Shown: piece by piece, positions 51,060 through 59,890 of the stretch | Layout of the letters: the number at the start of each line of letters is the position of its first letter | Numbering within the stretch: the stretch's first letter is position 1 | Origin: Maridesulfovibrio frigidus DSM 17176 | GTDB taxonomy: Bacteria; Desulfobacterota; Desulfovibrionia; Desulfovibrionales; Desulfovibrionaceae | Reading direction: 5' to 3' | Assembly: GCF_000711735.1 (NCBI RefSeq) | Contig: NZ_JONL01000001.1 | Span: forward strand, 496,001 to 560,000 | Length of the DNA stretch: 64,000 bases | The notes under the pieces: generated by a model | Databases searched by the model: none | What the model was told of the DNA's origin: nothing | Seen by the model: only the letters and a program-made list of their open reading frames with translations | Position numbers and translations under genes: made by a program

Positions 51060-51979
51060 TCGTTGCTAGCCATAAGAGCATCATCTAGCTGCTCACGCAC
51101 TCTACACACACCACAAACACCTACAGATGTGGGGCAGTTACACTTAGTACACGGCTTAACCTCGTAATCCTTTTTGCCTTCATGTATCGCGGCAAAAGCA
51201 GGCTGCCCACGCTCTAGGAAACCACCATAAAACGCGCGCTTAGAGCCGGGGCTGCGAATTTCCTGATTTCTCCAGATCATCTTGTGACCGGTAAAACTTG
51301 CGCCTTTACTATAAGGACATGGCAAATGATGGTAAGGAATACCTTTCAAGAATGAAAAGTTAGCGGACTCAAACTCTGAAACTCTGTACAAAGGTTTGAC
51401 TTTTTTAGCGAACCCGTTTTCGGCTGGAAGCACCGGCCCCTGATCTGACAAGTAAGCCTGATCCCAGCGCAATGTATTTGCGAAAAGCCTTGCAACTTCA
51501 TCGTCAAGATTATGCCCTGTAGCTAGTGCAGTATATCCTTCTTCAAACGCAACTTTATTGAAATAATGTCTTTTAAACTTCCCACAAACAGAGCAAATGG
51601 GCCGATTGATATGCTTCTTAATCAAAGGCATAGGAACGCCCTCTTTCTCAAGCTCAACAACCCTAAGCCCGTACCCCTTCTCTTTACAAAAATCCTCAAC
51701 AACAGAGCGAGCCTTTCGCGAAGAATCGGAAATACCCAAATCAATGTGAAGACCTGTTACATTGTAGCCAAGTTCAGATAGAGCATACATCAGCCCTAAA
51801 GAATCCTTGCCACCGGAAAGAGCAACCAGAACTTTATCGTCAGCTTCCAGAAGTTTCTTTTTGCGGATTCCTTCCGAAACCTGCTTCATAAAAAACTTAT
51901 CATAACAGACAGCACAAAACGCCGTATTGTGACTTGGAAGCCCGACCACAGCCTCAGCTTTACATACTTTACATTTCAT
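51056..51979 (-). CDS. TtuA/NcsA-type tRNA 2-thiolation enzyme
   Basis: A 307-residue PP-loop ATPase that should adenylate a tRNA uridine and replace oxygen by sulfur. It has an N-terminal zinc site (C3, C6, C22, C25), the PP-loop SGGKDS at residues 55-60, Fe-S-cluster cysteines C129, C132 and C221 in the same spacing as TtuA, and a C-terminal zinc knot (C277, C280, C289, C292). The adjacent gene encodes a TtuB-like sulfur carrier, making a TtuA-TtuB pair likely. Modified position (54 or 34) cannot be decided by sequence alone. Confidence 0.88.
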   Translation of the reverse strand: MKCKVCKAEAVVGLPSHNTAFCAVCYDKFFMKQVSEGIRKKKLLEADDKVLVALSGGKDSLGLMYALSELGYNVTGLHIDLGISDSSRKARSVVEDFCKEKGYGLRVVELEKEGVPMPLIKKHINRPICSVCGKFKRHYFNKVAFEEGYTALATGHNLDDEVARLFANTLRWDQAYLSDQGPVLPAENGFAKKVKPLYRVSEFESANFSFLKGIPYHHLPCPYSKGASFTGHKMIWRNQEIRSPGSKRAFYGGFLERGQPAFAAIHEGKKDYEVKPCTKCNCPTSVGVCGVCRVREQLDDALMASNE

Positions 51980-51984
51980 ATTCT

Positions 51985-52182
51985 TTACCCGACAGAAATG
52001 ACTTTTCTCAAAGTAATTTCATCGCCATCATTAAGTTTACGATCCTGAGTCAAAAGCTCACCATCTCTAATGACTAAAGCATCAGTATAAAAAAGGTCAT
52101 ACTTATTAAGCAATTGCTGCACAGTATTTAGTTTTGGATAGGTATCAATCTTATCTTCAGGCTCAAGTCTGACTATAATCAT
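51985..52182 (-). CDS. TtuB/ThiS-like sulfur carrier ending in Val-Gly
   Basis: A 65-residue beta-grasp protein with the ThiS/MoaD layout (MIIVRLEP at the start; LNDGDEITLRKVISVG at the end). It would provide sulfur to the thiolase encoded five bases downstream. It ends in Ser-Val-Gly instead of the usual Gly-Gly, so only the last glycine is kept. Whether it is thiocarboxylated by the distant ThiF-like enzyme or acts differently is unknown. AAGGAG lies upstream of the start. Confidence 0.82.
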   Translation of the reverse strand: MIIVRLEPEDKIDTYPKLNTVQQLLNKYDLFYTDALVIRDGELLTQDRKLNDGDEITLRKVISVG

Positions 52183-52471
52183 CAGCAGACTCCTTAAGTT
52201 TCTTTCTAATTATTTAGTTAAAAAAATCTTCATACCAGAGCAATGGGATTTATATCTTAAGCCAGCTTTCATCAAGCTTTTCCATCATATAAAAAGACAA
52301 TATTTTGTGAAATAAAATTCAGGTCTTAAAAAAAATGACTTTTGGTTACCAAGAAACAGGCAGAATCGCTCTTTTTGTGCTATATGTAAGATAGTAATGT
52401 AAAAAACATTGCCTAATTCATAAGGTGAATAAAAATAATTTATTCAAATAGCCTTTAGAGGAGTACATAAA

Positions 52472-52603
52472 ATGGAATTTAACAATGCCTTAGTTTTATT
52501 AAACTTTATAATCACTTCATATTTTTTGTACAAAATTTCAGCAGTCAGTACACAAAAACAATTAATTCCTGTTGACCAAAAGTTAAATGTTAAACTAAAG
52601 TAG
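52472..52603 (+). CDS. Small membrane peptide (43 aa)
   Basis: A 43-residue product with a hydrophobic helix (residues 6-20, ALVLLNFIITSYFLY) and a short basic tail ending in KLNVKLK. AGAGGAG is placed ten bases before the ATG. It lies 32 bases upstream of a receiver gene in the same direction and may share its transcript. The upstream gap (52183-52471) contains no other gene I can support. Confidence 0.62.
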   Translation: MEFNNALVLLNFIITSYFLYKISAVSTQKQLIPVDQKLNVKLK

Positions 52604-52635
52604 GAAAGTGAATTAAGACTTTAAAGGAGTTGAAT

Positions 52636-53019
52636 ATGACTCAGCCTACAATTTTAGTCGTTGATGATGAGAAACATATACGGATGCTTTACAAGGAAGA
52701 ACTGAAGGCCGAAGGATACGCTGTTGCAACATCCGACGGTGCAGAAGACATCCTTGCAGTCATTGAAAGAGAGTCTCCAAACCTTGTAATACTTGACATT
52801 AAGCTAGGTGTTAACAGGTCTGGGCTAGACTTACTTCAAGAGATACGGCAGCAAGATCAGAATCTTCCTGTAATCCTAAGTACAGCCTATGACAGTTTCA
52901 AGCATGATTTAAAATCCATTGCTGCTGATCATTATGTTGTTAAATCTGTCGACTTAAGTGAGCTTAAGGAAAAGGTAGTTCAAGCCCTTACCAAGGGTAA
53001 CGAACTGAATTTGGATTAA
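52636..53019 (+). CDS. Single-domain response regulator
   Basis: A 127-residue receiver with VVDDEKHIRML, phospho-acceptor Asp near residue 53 (VILDIKLGVNRSG), Thr in LSTAYDSF and Lys in VVKSVDLSE. The common Pro after the phospho-acceptor loop and the usual K-P pair are changed (DIKLG, KSV), so it is an atypical receiver. ATG 52636 has AAAGGAG upstream; a TTG six bases earlier lies too close. No kinase gene is adjacent. Confidence 0.9.
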   Translation: MTQPTILVVDDEKHIRMLYKEELKAEGYAVATSDGAEDILAVIERESPNLVILDIKLGVNRSGLDLLQEIRQQDQNLPVILSTAYDSFKHDLKSIAADHYVVKSVDLSELKEKVVQALTKGNELNLD

Positions 53020-53047
53020 TATAATCAACCTTTTTATTGCAAAATAT

Positions 53048-53079
53048 AAGGAGCCTATGAAAAATAGGTTCCTTTTTTT
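53048..53079 (+). terminator. Intrinsic terminator after receiver gene
   Basis: AAGGAGCCTAT pairs with ATAGGTTCCTT (one G-T pair) around a five-base loop, followed by a run of T residues. Confidence 0.85.
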
Positions 53080-53146
53080 CTTGCCCATGCTGAAAGTTCG
53101 TGATAGCACCCACATGACTTCTTCGTAAGAAGAGCTTCATAAATGC

Positions 53147-53223
53147 AGGCCAGTAGTTCTAACGGCTAGAACGCCGGTCTCCAAAACCGGATGTTGCGGG
53201 TTCGAATCCCTCCTGGCCTGCCA
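53147..53223 (+). tRNA. tRNA-Trp (anticodon CCA)
   Basis: The acceptor arms AGGCCAG and CTGGCCT pair perfectly, followed by discriminator G and an encoded CCA end at 53221-53223. The anticodon arm is CCGGT-CTCCAAA-ACCGG, with anticodon CCA, and the T loop is TTCGAAT. The tRNA lies 703 bases upstream of trpS, with a protease gene between. Confidence 0.96.
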
Positions 53224-53263
53224 TTTATTTTCTCCCTTCAAATAAGCGAACAAACGGATACCA

Positions 53264-53902
53264 ATGTTCGACATCGCAAATACAATCAAAGAAATAAGCA
53301 TACTAGCTCTCCCCTTCCTTCTGGCAATCACTTGCCATGAGGCTGCGCATGGCTATGTCGCGTACCTGCTTGGTGATCCTACAGCTAAGAATGCGGGACG
53401 GTTGACTTTAAATCCCTTAAAGCACCTAGACCCCTTGGGTACATTGGCACTGGTTATGACCCGCATGATAGGCTGGGCAAAGCCTGTACCCGTCAACCCT
53501 TCCTATTTCAAGAATCCTCAGCGGGACATGATGCTTGTCTCCCTTGCTGGCCCCGGTGCCAACATGATTCTTGCTATTTTATTTGCCATGATACTTAAAG
53601 GGTTGATTGGCCTCGACCTGAACGGACTTTCTCCAACTATGCTGAAAGTAGTTGAGCCAGTAGCGTTAATATCAAAATCAGGCGTAATCATAAATTTAGC
53701 CCTATGCTTTTTTAATCTAATTCCTCTTCCACCATTAGACGGTAGTAAAATCCTTGCCGGATTCCTACCACCCGAATTAGCTTATAAATACATGTCGTTT
53801 AAGTACGGCTTTATCATTGTAATCTTGCTAGCAGTTCTCGGGCTTCTCGGAAAAATTATCAGCCCTGCAATATTCTTTTTCTACAAACTGCTACTCTACT
53901 AA
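53264..53902 (+). CDS. Site-2-type (M50) membrane protease
   Basis: A 212-residue intramembrane zinc metalloprotease of the short M50 group with four to six membrane helices. The zinc motif is CHEAAH (residues 24-29), and the second ligand motif is LIPLPPLDGSKIL (near residue 160). The conserved GRLTLNPLKHLDPLGTL follows the first helix. PDZ and other extra domains are missing, typical for this compact group. The substrate is unknown. It lies between tRNA-Trp and trpS. Confidence 0.92.
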   Translation: MFDIANTIKEISILALPFLLAITCHEAAHGYVAYLLGDPTAKNAGRLTLNPLKHLDPLGTLALVMTRMIGWAKPVPVNPSYFKNPQRDMMLVSLAGPGANMILAILFAMILKGLIGLDLNGLSPTMLKVVEPVALISKSGVIINLALCFFNLIPLPPLDGSKILAGFLPPELAYKYMSFKYGFIIVILLAVLGLLGKIISPAIFFFYKLLLY

Positions 53903-53925
53903 AACACTAAACTTACTGTCGGACC

Positions 53926-54921
53926 ATGAGCAAAATAAACAATCGCATCGTTTCAGGTATGAGACCTACGGGTCGCCTTCATTTAGGACATTATTTCGGA
54001 GTCCTAGTTAACTGGTTAAAAATTCAGGAAGACAACGAATGTTTTTTCTTCGTTGCTGACTGGCATGCACTGACCAGCGAATACACAGATCCCAGACGTA
54101 TCAAAGGATTTGTTCCAGAACTCGTAAAAGACTGGGTTGCAGCGGGACTTGATCCTGAAAAATGCACAATTTTCCATCAGTCCGAAGTCAAAGAACACGC
54201 TGAATTGCACCTGATTCTTTCCATGCTGACACCAGTTGGCTGGCTTGAACGCAATCCTACATATAAAGAAATTCGTCAGGAACTCAGCCAGAAAGATTTG
54301 GCCACATACGGTTTCCTCGGATATCCGGTACTTATGGCTTCCGACATTCTTATGTACAAGCCATCGCGCGTACCAGTAGGTCAGGATCAACTTCCTCACC
54401 TTGAGCTTGCAAGAGAAATTGCTCGCAGATTTAACCATCTCAACGGCGAACATTTCCCTGAACCGGAAGCAATGCTCACAGAAGACGCAAAACTTCCAGG
54501 CCTTGATGGTCGCAAAATGAGCAAGAGCTACAACAACGGCATTTTCCTCGGCGAATCAGCTGAAGAAATGCGCCCTAAAGTTATGAGCATGCTCACAGAC
54601 TCCAACAGAATGCGTAAAACTGATGTTGGAGATCCTGAAGTTTGTAACCTGTACCCGTATCACAAGCTTCTCACTGACAGTGAAAAGTGTGCTGAAATCG
54701 AAGAAGGTTGTCGTAACGCATCATGGGGTTGTGTTGACTGTAAGAAACTTCTCGCAGAGAACATGGCTAGCTTCCTTGCTCCTATGCACGAAAGACGCGC
54801 TCATCTCGACGAGAACCCAGACTTAGTCTGGCAGATTCTTGCTGACGGAACAGCAAAAGCTCGCGCTAGAGCACAGCAGAACATGGAAGAAATTCGCGAA
54901 AAAATCGGATTCAACTTCTAA
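53926..54921 (+). CDS. trpS: Tryptophanyl-tRNA synthetase
   Basis: TrpRS charges tRNA-Trp. The 331-residue class I synthetase has SGMRPTGRLHLGHYFG with the HLGH signature (near residue 18) and GRKMSKSYN with the KMSKS loop (near residue 196). Length and order match the bacterial enzyme; the C-terminal part includes a Cys-containing stretch (WGCVDCKKLL). The tRNA-Trp gene itself is encoded just upstream. A strong terminator lies after the 200-base gap that follows. No T-box or trp attenuator was visible. Confidence 0.96.
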   Translation: MSKINNRIVSGMRPTGRLHLGHYFGVLVNWLKIQEDNECFFFVADWHALTSEYTDPRRIKGFVPELVKDWVAAGLDPEKCTIFHQSEVKEHAELHLILSMLTPVGWLERNPTYKEIRQELSQKDLATYGFLGYPVLMASDILMYKPSRVPVGQDQLPHLELAREIARRFNHLNGEHFPEPEAMLTEDAKLPGLDGRKMSKSYNNGIFLGESAEEMRPKVMSMLTDSNRMRKTDVGDPEVCNLYPYHKLLTDSEKCAEIEEGCRNASWGCVDCKKLLAENMASFLAPMHERRAHLDENPDLVWQILADGTAKARARAQQNMEEIREKIGFNF

Positions 54922-55050
54922 TCAAGTTTAACTAATTTAGTTTAGCTGAGGGCGGATTCGGGCTTCTAATATAGCCAACGTAGAAAAAATCCTAACTTCA
55001 AGTTGAATTAAACCTTAGGTTGAAACTGTTTCGCTGAAAGTAGTAAAATG

Positions 55051-55086
55051 AAAACGCCCTTTACAATACGTAAAGGGCGTTTTTTT
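55051..55086. terminator. Bidirectional intrinsic terminator
   Basis: A 14-base stem (55051-55064 with 55070-55083) with a five-base loop, A residues before and T residues after. It separates trpS from the converging pab operon. Confidence 0.92.
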
Positions 55087-55122
55087 GTTCCTTGTAAATT
55101 AGCAATGAGACTTCAATGTAAA

Positions 55123-55890
55123 TTAAGTAAGCTCAAGTATATGATTTGTAATTTTATCAGCAACATCATGTTTGACATCAAACTGAACATCCCCGATTGC
55201 TGAAATAGGGATCATTCCACCTAGTGAATTCAGCGCAAACACATGATCAAATTTATTTACGGATTTTAAATACACTGACTCAGCTTCAATATGAATACAC
55301 TTAGAAGCCACAATTTGCGAAGTACCCGGCAATTTGTATTCTGTCTGAGGCTCTATGTAGCGATCGCCCTTTTGAAAGAGTAGGGAGGCAAACGAAGACT
55401 CAAGCACTCGACCTTCGAAATCATGTAGCAGCCCGTCATTAAACCCTTCACCATGAGCGGACTGCCACGCGTTAAGGTAATCCATCCGGTTCATACTTTT
55501 ATGACGCATAAGCGGTGTCAGGAAGACTTCTTTAGCGGGCATAAGCGACCAGACTAGATCCGGCTTGTACTGATGCGGAACAGCGGTAACCACGGGAACA
55601 GTCCTGCCACCCTCTGAAGGGAAAAATATATTTACGCGCGCGAAACTTTTTAGAAGCCCGTTAACTCCAACAACTTCTGCGATGATCTGCCCGTAATCAA
55701 TTGCTTCTTCGATTATCTTAAATTTTTTGAGACTTGCACGAGCACGCTCTAGGTGCAAATCCAAATGGCAAACCTTGCTTCCGTTCCACGCAAGCGTTTC
55801 GAAAAAACCATATCCCGTTCTGAACCCCGGCTGCGATAAATCCATTTGAACTGAATCTTCGGCCAGTTTACCATTTTTATAATAAATCAT
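55123..55890 (-). CDS. pabC: Aminodeoxychorismate lyase (PabC)
   Basis: PabC splits 4-amino-4-deoxychorismate into p-aminobenzoate and pyruvate for folate. The 255-residue PLP class IV (aminotransferase fold) protein has GYGFFETLAWNG near residue 26, the probable PLP lysine in RHKSMNRMDYL (near residue 130) and a later EGRVLESSFASLLF segment. Branched-chain aminotransferases and D-amino-acid transaminases share the fold, but the position behind pabA and pabB supports PabC. The start follows GGAGG. Confidence 0.88.
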   Translation of the reverse strand: MIYYKNGKLAEDSVQMDLSQPGFRTGYGFFETLAWNGSKVCHLDLHLERARASLKKFKIIEEAIDYGQIIAEVVGVNGLLKSFARVNIFFPSEGGRTVPVVTAVPHQYKPDLVWSLMPAKEVFLTPLMRHKSMNRMDYLNAWQSAHGEGFNDGLLHDFEGRVLESSFASLLFQKGDRYIEPQTEYKLPGTSQIVASKCIHIEAESVYLKSVNKFDHVFALNSLGGMIPISAIGDVQFDVKHDVADKITNHILELT

Positions 55891-55902
55891 GAATCCTCCA
55901 AC

Positions 55903-57231
55903 TTAACTCTGCGATGGATTTAAAATTTTTCCAGCCTTGGCAATGGTCTCCAGATACTCTGCTTCGGGATCTGAATCGATAACAATTCCGCTTCCAGCCC
56001 AGTATGTAAGATCCTTTGTCGCCAGATCATACACCGCCGTCCTGATCGAAATTGATGAGACCATATCCTGTGGCCCGTTGATAACAACGACACTTCCGCA
56101 GTACGGCCCGCGACCATGCGGCTCAAGTTTCTCAATTAGCTCCATTGAACTTTTCTTCGGACATCCTGTGATTGACCCACCGGGAAAAGCGTTGAAAAAT
56201 AGATCTATACAATCACGCCCTTCCGTAAGTTCTCCGCGCACTCGGCTGTACATCTGGAGCAGTTTATCCACGGCAAACACGGACTTATGATTATCTACGA
56301 CCACTGATCCGTACTTACAATCAGCTGAAATATCATTTCGCACGAGATCCACAATCATAGAAAGCTCTGCGTCTTCTTTCGGAGATGACTTTAATTTATC
56401 TTCAAGCTCTGTAGAATACTCATCGAAGTGCAGCGTACCTTTGATGGGTTCAGATGTGACCTTGCCATTATCAACGCGCAGAAACAATTCGGGAGAGGTT
56501 GAAATAATCTGCTTATCACCGCTTTGAAACATTGCATAATATGGTGCAGGAAAATTCTTATTTAGCTCGAAAAACCATACAGCGGGGTCAAGTCCATCGA
56601 TTCTAATACTAAACATTGTAGAAAGATTAAGCTGATAAGTAAGACCGTCTTTAATATACTCTAAAGTGTCTCGCACACCACCTTCATACTCGCTCTGATT
56701 AAGCGACATACTCACATCTTGAATGGCAATACTCGGCAAGTCAGTATCAATAATACTGCCAGCCTTATGTGATTCTTGAACGAGAGATAATGAAAGTGCG
56801 TCATCAGCACACAAACATTTTATACGGGACTGAGCTTCATCATATACCAATACGGCCTTATACTTTTTGAGATGAACAAACGGATACTGTGTAGACTTCG
56901 CAGTCGCTACGGAGCGCACAGCCTGTCCGCATTCATAGCTGACATATCCGATGGTCGGCCTGTCATCTGAAAAGGCGAAAGATTTAACGCCCTGCACAAT
57001 TGAGTCAGCGAAAGAATCAACTGAAGAGCCATCCAGCGACTCAGCGCTAACAACTAACTCTCCATCAGGAAACAGTGCGATAAAACTTCGTCCGCATTCA
57101 CCGAATCCCGGAGAGGTCAAAAGGACGTCAGCATTATGTAATTTTACAAAATGAGACGCAATTTCGCGGAATCTGTCAAAGCTGACTGATTCCGAAAAAA
57201 TCGAGGGCGTAGTCAATAAAAACTCCGGCAT
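55903..57231 (-). CDS. pabB: Aminodeoxychorismate synthase subunit I (PabB)
   Basis: PabB turns chorismate plus ammonia into aminodeoxychorismate. The 442-residue protein has the chorismate-enzyme core with EPIKGT near residue 265; the lysine in PIKGT is characteristic of PabB, where anthranilate synthase has PIAGT. Further motifs are ELSMIVDLVRND and NAFPGGSITGCPK. The first 18 codons overlap pabA by 56 bases, so the two are coupled. PabA supplies ammonia from glutamine. Confidence 0.92.
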   Translation of the reverse strand: MPEFLLTTPSIFSESVSFDRFREIASHFVKLHNADVLLTSPGFGECGRSFIALFPDGELVVSAESLDGSSVDSFADSIVQGVKSFAFSDDRPTIGYVSYECGQAVRSVATAKSTQYPFVHLKKYKAVLVYDEAQSRIKCLCADDALSLSLVQESHKAGSIIDTDLPSIAIQDVSMSLNQSEYEGGVRDTLEYIKDGLTYQLNLSTMFSIRIDGLDPAVWFFELNKNFPAPYYAMFQSGDKQIISTSPELFLRVDNGKVTSEPIKGTLHFDEYSTELEDKLKSSPKEDAELSMIVDLVRNDISADCKYGSVVVDNHKSVFAVDKLLQMYSRVRGELTEGRDCIDLFFNAFPGGSITGCPKKSSMELIEKLEPHGRGPYCGSVVVINGPQDMVSSISIRTAVYDLATKDLTYWAGSGIVIDSDPEAEYLETIAKAGKILNPSQS

Positions 57232-57760
57232 CTTCTGTTAAAAAGGATTCTGGATGAAATTGATATCCAAGCAAAGGGCGCTCATTGTGGGCTATTGCCA
57301 TTGGTACATACTGATTATTTGCGGCAATAACTTCAAGCCCCTGCCCTACTATTTCGCAATAAAGGGAATGATATCTGGCCACGGCTAAATGGTGACCAGC
57401 GAAGTCTATCTTCTCAGTGCGACCATGAAAACAACCTTCTAAGCGCGAAGTTTTTCCGCCGAAATGCTCATTAAGAATCTGCATACCGAGACATATACCC
57501 AGCACAGGTTTACCAGAGTTGAGCAAAGCGCCATAGCCACGGTAATCCTGCGGCGTACCAGGACCGGGTGACAGAACAAGTAGATCGAATTTATCGACAT
57601 CAAAGGATAACTGAGTATGCTCGTCAACAAGATTATCCGCACACGGCAAAACATCTAAGTGCGAAACAACAAGAACCCTCGCCCCTACAATTTCTCTGAC
57701 CAGCAGGTGCTCGAGGTTATTTGTAAAACTGTCGTTGTTATCGATCAGAAGGATTTTCAT
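57176..57760 (-). CDS. pabA: Aminodeoxychorismate synthase glutaminase (PabA)
   Basis: PabA is the glutaminase that gives ammonia to PabB. The 194-residue class I amidotransferase has LVLSPGPGTPQDYRG, the nucleophile Cys in GICLGMQ (near residue 92), and the His-Glu pair in GYQFHPES near the end. The start at 57760 (MKILLIDNND) is the usual N-terminus; an upstream TTG is less likely. It may also serve anthranilate synthase, a known dual use, but no trpE is near. Confidence 0.9.
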   Translation of the reverse strand: MKILLIDNNDSFTNNLEHLLVREIVGARVLVVSHLDVLPCADNLVDEHTQLSFDVDKFDLLVLSPGPGTPQDYRGYGALLNSGKPVLGICLGMQILNEHFGGKTSRLEGCFHGRTEKIDFAGHHLAVARYHSLYCEIVGQGLEVIAANNQYVPMAIAHNERPLLGYQFHPESFLTEDAGVFIDYALDFFGISQL

Positions 57761-57872
57761 CGGCAAACCGCGTCATTAAAATATTTTCCAGTCAACATAT
57801 GGCGTGAGTAGTTACTCCAGCAGGCGAACATGAGCAAGCTTATTGCACTTACCGTTCTGAGACTGTATACAT

Positions 57873-57886
57873 CCGTTTCGAAACGG
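57873..57886. promoter_or_regulatory. Perfect 14-base palindrome upstream of an aminotransferase
   Basis: CCGTTTCGAAACGG sits in the 198-base divergent gap between pabA and the class I aminotransferase. It could be an operator for either direction; no family can be named. Confidence 0.35.
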
Positions 57887-57958
57887 CACACAACAAAGTA
57901 TTCATTATCAATTAGTCACATATATGCGGACTGATCGCAGTTTAATAAGGAGTTTATC

Positions 57959-59119
57959 ATGGAATGTATTTCTAAGCGCGCCTGCGAGATCACGCCTTTT
58001 CTGGTCATGGATGTCCTTGAAGCGGCACAGAAAATGGAACGCGAAGGCAAAAATATAATTCACATGGAAATAGGGGAGCCTGATTTCGACACCCCCGAAT
58101 GCATCAAAAAGGCGTGCTGCGAAGCCCTAGATAAAGGTGAGACACATTACACGCACAGCCTCGGCATTCCAGAACTGCGCGACGCCATCAGCAAATACCA
58201 TAAAGAAAGATACAATGTAGATGTTGATCCGGGCCAAATAATTGTGACTCAAGGCACATCCCCTGCCATGCTCCTACTGTTCACATTCATCCTCGATCAG
58301 GGCGACAATGTCATCACATCTGACCCTTGCTATGCTTGCTACGACAATTTCATAAATTTTGCTGGAGCCAATCCAGTAAAAGTACTTACAAGTGAAGACG
58401 ATGGATTTCAGTTCCGTCCTGAAGAAATAAAGAAAGTCATCACAGACAAAACTAAAGCTATTCTAATCAACTCTCCATCCAACCCTACAGGCACGCTTCT
58501 TTCTCCAGAGAACATGAAAAAGATAGCAGAATTAGGACCTTGGATTATATCAGATGAAATTTACCACGGCTTAGTTTACGGCGAGCAGGAGCATTCCATC
58601 CTCGAGTACACAGACCATGCATTCGTCTTAAACGGCTTCTCAAAGCTATTCGCAATGACAGGCTGGAGACTCGGTTATTTAATCGCGCCCAAAAAGTACG
58701 TACGGCCATTACAGAAACTTTGTCAGAACTTTTTCATATCAGCCAACACAATGGCTCAATGGGCCGGAGTAGCCGCCCTAACTGAATCATGGGATGACGT
58801 TAACCGCATCAAAGACATTTACAACGAACGCCGCAAGTTTCTAGTCAAACGACTACGCGAAATAGGATTCGATATCAAAGTCGAACCCACCGGAGCATTC
58901 TACATATTGGTTAACATGAAATCCTATGCGGAAAAATTCGAAGGAAGCTCCTACAAGCTAGCCTTCGATATTCTCGAAAAAGCAGAAATAGGCGTAACGC
59001 CCGGTATCGATTTCGGCGAAGGTGCAGAAGGGTTCATCAGATTTTCATACGCCAACTCTATTGAGAATTTGGAAGAAGGCATGAATAGATTTGAGAAGTA
59101 TGTGAAAGAATTTAAATAG
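57959..59119 (+). CDS. Class I aminotransferase
   Basis: A 386-residue PLP-dependent aminotransferase of the aspartate/aromatic group. It shows IHMEIGEPDFDTPECI near the N-terminus, NSPSNPTGT (near residue 171), ISDEIYHGLVY and the PLP lysine in GFSKLFAMTGWRLGY (near residue 225), and FIRFSYANS near the end with the carboxylate-binding Arg. Substrate uncertain. TAAGGAG precedes the start. Confidence 0.93.
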   Translation: MECISKRACEITPFLVMDVLEAAQKMEREGKNIIHMEIGEPDFDTPECIKKACCEALDKGETHYTHSLGIPELRDAISKYHKERYNVDVDPGQIIVTQGTSPAMLLLFTFILDQGDNVITSDPCYACYDNFINFAGANPVKVLTSEDDGFQFRPEEIKKVITDKTKAILINSPSNPTGTLLSPENMKKIAELGPWIISDEIYHGLVYGEQEHSILEYTDHAFVLNGFSKLFAMTGWRLGYLIAPKKYVRPLQKLCQNFFISANTMAQWAGVAALTESWDDVNRIKDIYNERRKFLVKRLREIGFDIKVEPTGAFYILVNMKSYAEKFEGSSYKLAFDILEKAEIGVTPGIDFGEGAEGFIRFSYANSIENLEEGMNRFEKYVKEFK

Positions 59120-59126
59120 ATTTGAA

Positions 59127-59170
59127 ATTTAAATAGCCCTGCGAACTTTGGTTCACAGGGCTATTTAAAT
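59127..59170. terminator. Symmetrical terminator between aminotransferase and ptuB
   Basis: A 15-base stem (59127-59141 with 59156-59170) with an inner four-base stem GAAC/GTTC. It can end the aminotransferase transcript and the converging ptuAB transcript. Confidence 0.85.
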
Positions 59171-59222
59171 ATTATTATAAGCGTAAAAACATCTAACTTA
59201 ATAATGTAAAAAGTCTGGTATA

Positions 59223-59885
59223 CTATCTTACATTTCGAAGACGTTTCTTCAAAAAATAAAGAACTACTCCGCAATACGGGCGTAGCTGACCTTCAGCATT
59301 GTGAGATTGGTATTCTTCGATTTTTCTTCGCAACTTCTGCTCAGTCCAAGTTCCACGTTTAGGCAGTTCCTTTAGAAGGCGCTTGACGATAGAACTCCTA
59401 TTTGATTTTAAAAAAGGAACATTTAGATTTAACACACCACTTAGCTCAGTATTAAACTGGGTGTCATCTGAAGAAATAGTTCCATCAGGGCTATACTTAA
59501 TTGAATCCTCAACTCTATCCCGTGCGGGATGACACCGAAGTGCCCCATCTCCTTTTTTTACATCACAATGTTCAACAGCCGATCCGCTGCCTTCATTACC
59601 ACAACAAGCTCCAAGCATATTCGAATAGGTAAACTTTTTTTCTGGATAATTATGTTGGCATTGCCAATGCTCAAGCCGCATTGAGTTAGGATAAATCCTG
59701 TTCATACAGTAGCAACAAAGATAGCCCTGCTCTTTACATAATTCTTCTTGAAGAGCTTGTTTTGCTTGCGGAGTAATATCGTCGTTAAAATCACCAGTGT
59801 AGTTATCAAAATCTATTAATTCGCTATTATCTCGTTTCCAATCAAGAACTTCCTGAGGCTCAGAGTTTTTATGAATATTCAGCAT
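59223..59885 (-). CDS. ptuB: Septu-type HNH nuclease PtuB
   Basis: PtuB is the nuclease partner of PtuA in Septu antiphage defence; related proteins are effectors of the Ec78-type retron system. The 220-residue protein has a Cys-rich HNH core: C57 and C60, LEHW with H73, N89 in YSNMLGACCG, and HCDVKKGD with H106, followed by a helical C-terminus containing LNLNVPFLKSNR. It starts five bases after ptuA. No reverse transcriptase gene is nearby. The family assignment is from motifs and context, so it is strong but not proven. Confidence 0.85.
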   Translation of the reverse strand: MLNIHKNSEPQEVLDWKRDNSELIDFDNYTGDFNDDITPQAKQALQEELCKEQGYLCCYCMNRIYPNSMRLEHWQCQHNYPEKKFTYSNMLGACCGNEGSGSAVEHCDVKKGDGALRCHPARDRVEDSIKYSPDGTISSDDTQFNTELSGVLNLNVPFLKSNRSSIVKRLLKELPKRGTWTEQKLRRKIEEYQSHNAEGQLRPYCGVVLYFLKKRLRNVR

Positions 59886-59890
59886 GCGAA

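Noticed and set aside
57176-57231. Frameshift between pabA and pabB
   Set aside because: Both frames are intact and complete; the 56-base overlap is translational coupling.
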